The notes under the pieces are model-generated. The model did no database searches and was not told where the DNA came from. It was given only the letters and a program-made list of their open reading frames with translations. Made by a program: the position numbers and the translations under genes. DNA of 64,000 nt from G963422445 sp963422445 (GTDB taxonomy: Bacteria > Pseudomonadota > Alphaproteobacteria > Thalassobaculales > Thalassobaculaceae): assembly GCA_963422445.2 (NCBI GenBank), contig OY729512.2, positions 5,394,001 through 5,458,000 of the forward strand, in the 5' to 3' direction. The stretch's first letter is position 1. Each line of letters begins with the position of its first letter. Positions 63,232 through 64,000 of the stretch are shown in pieces.

Positions 63232-64000
63232 TCACCCCGAGATCCGGCTCTTGTTGTAACGGCCGCCTGGGCGGAACCGGTCGAGATAGGTCGGTAAAAT
63301 GACTTCGCACGCCGTCGGCTCGATTCCGAGTTCGGCAAGGCCGGGACAATCATCGCTGCATAGATTATCGACTTTCAACGACCGGACCTGATCCCGGGTC
63401 AATGGCGGCCGCGGCAGCAATTCGAGAAACCTGGCCTTCAGATCGGCAATCGGGAACGGCACATCGATCAGCCGTCGCGGGCGCAGGGTATACGCCATCA
63501 TCAGGTCCATGAGCTCCCGGAAGCTGTAGATCTTAGGACCACCGAGTTCATAGAGGCGGCCCTGTGTCCCGGGATCGTCCAGAACGCGCATGACAGCGTT
63601 TGCAATATCCTGAACGTAAACCGGCTGCATCCTGGTTCTGCCGCCGATCAGAGGCAGGAACGGCGCAACCGTCGCGAGGCTGGCGAAGCGATTGAAGAAT
63701 GTGTCATCCGGGCCGAAGATGATGCTCGGGCGTAGAATCGTCGCTGACGCGAAGGCCGCCTGCACCGCCGCCTCGCCCTGCGCCTTGGACCGGGAATAAT
63801 GAGATGGTGACGCGGGGTCCGCACCGATCGAGGATATGTGAACCAGCTGGCCGACTCCGGCCGATGCAGCAATGCGCGCAATCGTCCCGGGGCCCGACGC
63901 CTGCACCGCATCAAAGGTGTTCCGTCCCGACTGATAAAGAATACCAACCAGAGAAATGACAATGTCGGCCCCCTCGACCGCTTTGGCGATCTGACCCGCA
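63232..64000 (-). CDS. NDUFA9-like NAD(P)-binding protein (start outside window)
   Basis: The minus-strand frame is open to the right edge, so the N-terminal NAD-binding motif is missing. The visible 256 residues begin AGQIAKAVEGADIVISLVGI and contain VGQLVHISSIGADPASPSHY (the Ser-Tyr-Lys type region as YSRSKAQGE), ATILRPSIIFGPDDTFFNRF and PVYVQDIANAVMRVLDD. This is the atypical short-chain dehydrogenase family of complex I subunit NDUFA9, common as a single gene in Alphaproteobacteria. Confidence 0.9.
   Translation of the reverse strand, partial: AGQIAKAVEGADIVISLVGILYQSGRNTFDAVQASGPGTIARIAASAGVGQLVHISSIGADPASPSHYSRSKAQGEAAVQAAFASATILRPSIIFGPDDTFFNRFASLATVAPFLPLIGGRTRMQPVYVQDIANAVMRVLDDPGTQGRLYELGGPKIYSFRELMDLMMAYTLRPRRLIDVPFPIADLKARFLELLPRPPLTRDQVRSLKVDNLCSDDCPGLAELGIEPTACEVILPTYLDRFRPGGRYNKSRISG

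Noticed and set aside
1..64000. CRISPR arrays, tRNA and rRNA genes, prophage structural genes
   Set aside because: No regularly spaced direct repeats, no cloverleaf with a convincing T-arm and no phage structural proteins were seen.

Overview
The window looks like the chromosome of an alphaproteobacterium, probably of the Rhodospirillales type. The evidence is the gene order miaB-phoH-ybeY-corC-lnt-metK-trmB-rimP-nusA, a MucR/Ros regulator, an olsB-olsA ornithine-lipid pair, the etfBA-hbd-PduO neighbourhood and the uppP/NDUFA9-like pair. Base composition is high in G+C in the intact genes. It drops in several gene-poor stretches that turn out to be full of decayed genes and mobile elements. 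The density of insertion sequences and frameshifted genes suggests a genome under relaxed selection, perhaps host-associated; that is inference.

Region by region. 1-12,100 (minus strand): a compact housekeeping block covering translation and transcription factors, RNA modification, SAM synthesis, lipoprotein acylation, ornithine lipids and mucR. 12,281-13,258: ispH. 13,259-27,240: an accessory region torn up by mobile DNA. It holds two old IS630-type copies (one further away at 48.4 kb), one intact IS630 element, two kinds of IS5-family element and three copies of a ~1.48 kb IS with a 382-residue-class transposase. Between them lie the pieces of at least two large unrecognised host genes, a DUF427 protein and a split flavin oxidoreductase. 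27,226-32,252: an amidotransferase/nicotinate phosphoribosyltransferase pair, class II DAHP synthase and an EmrB-type MFS pump. 33,221-37,776: mntR divergent from a four-gene Mn/Zn ABC transporter. 37,777-39,277: an AT-rich stretch with an orphan promoter-hairpin, a small inverted-repeat element and a wrecked DUF4268 nuclease gene. 39,278-47,713: lysA with an LptM-like lipoprotein, argH, a TlpA-like protein, a TAXI-type binding protein, hbd, etfA/etfB, a PduO-type adenosyltransferase and a small membrane protein. 48,168-50,897: a dead DUF262-DUF1524 (GmrSD-like) gene split by an IS. 50,957-57,874: a divergent acyl-CoA catabolic cluster (two CaiB transferases, a MaoC-type hydratase, a broken LLM flavin enzyme, two acyl-CoA dehydrogenases). 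57,896-62,420: decayed NUDIX, livM and GNAT genes with more mobile elements. 62,428-64,000: uppP and an NDUFA9-like protein that runs off the window.

The most interesting signal is two families of short non-coding inverted-repeat elements (MITE-like). Family 1 has four copies of 113-121 bp, each with a 6-bp target duplication. One copy lies inside an IS630 element whose sister copy preserves the empty site. Family 2 has two copies of ~195 bp with 9-bp duplications, one of them inside a livM relic. When the insertion sequences are removed in silico, several broken host genes rejoin in frame. This shows the order of events and reveals a large protein family that I do not recognise.
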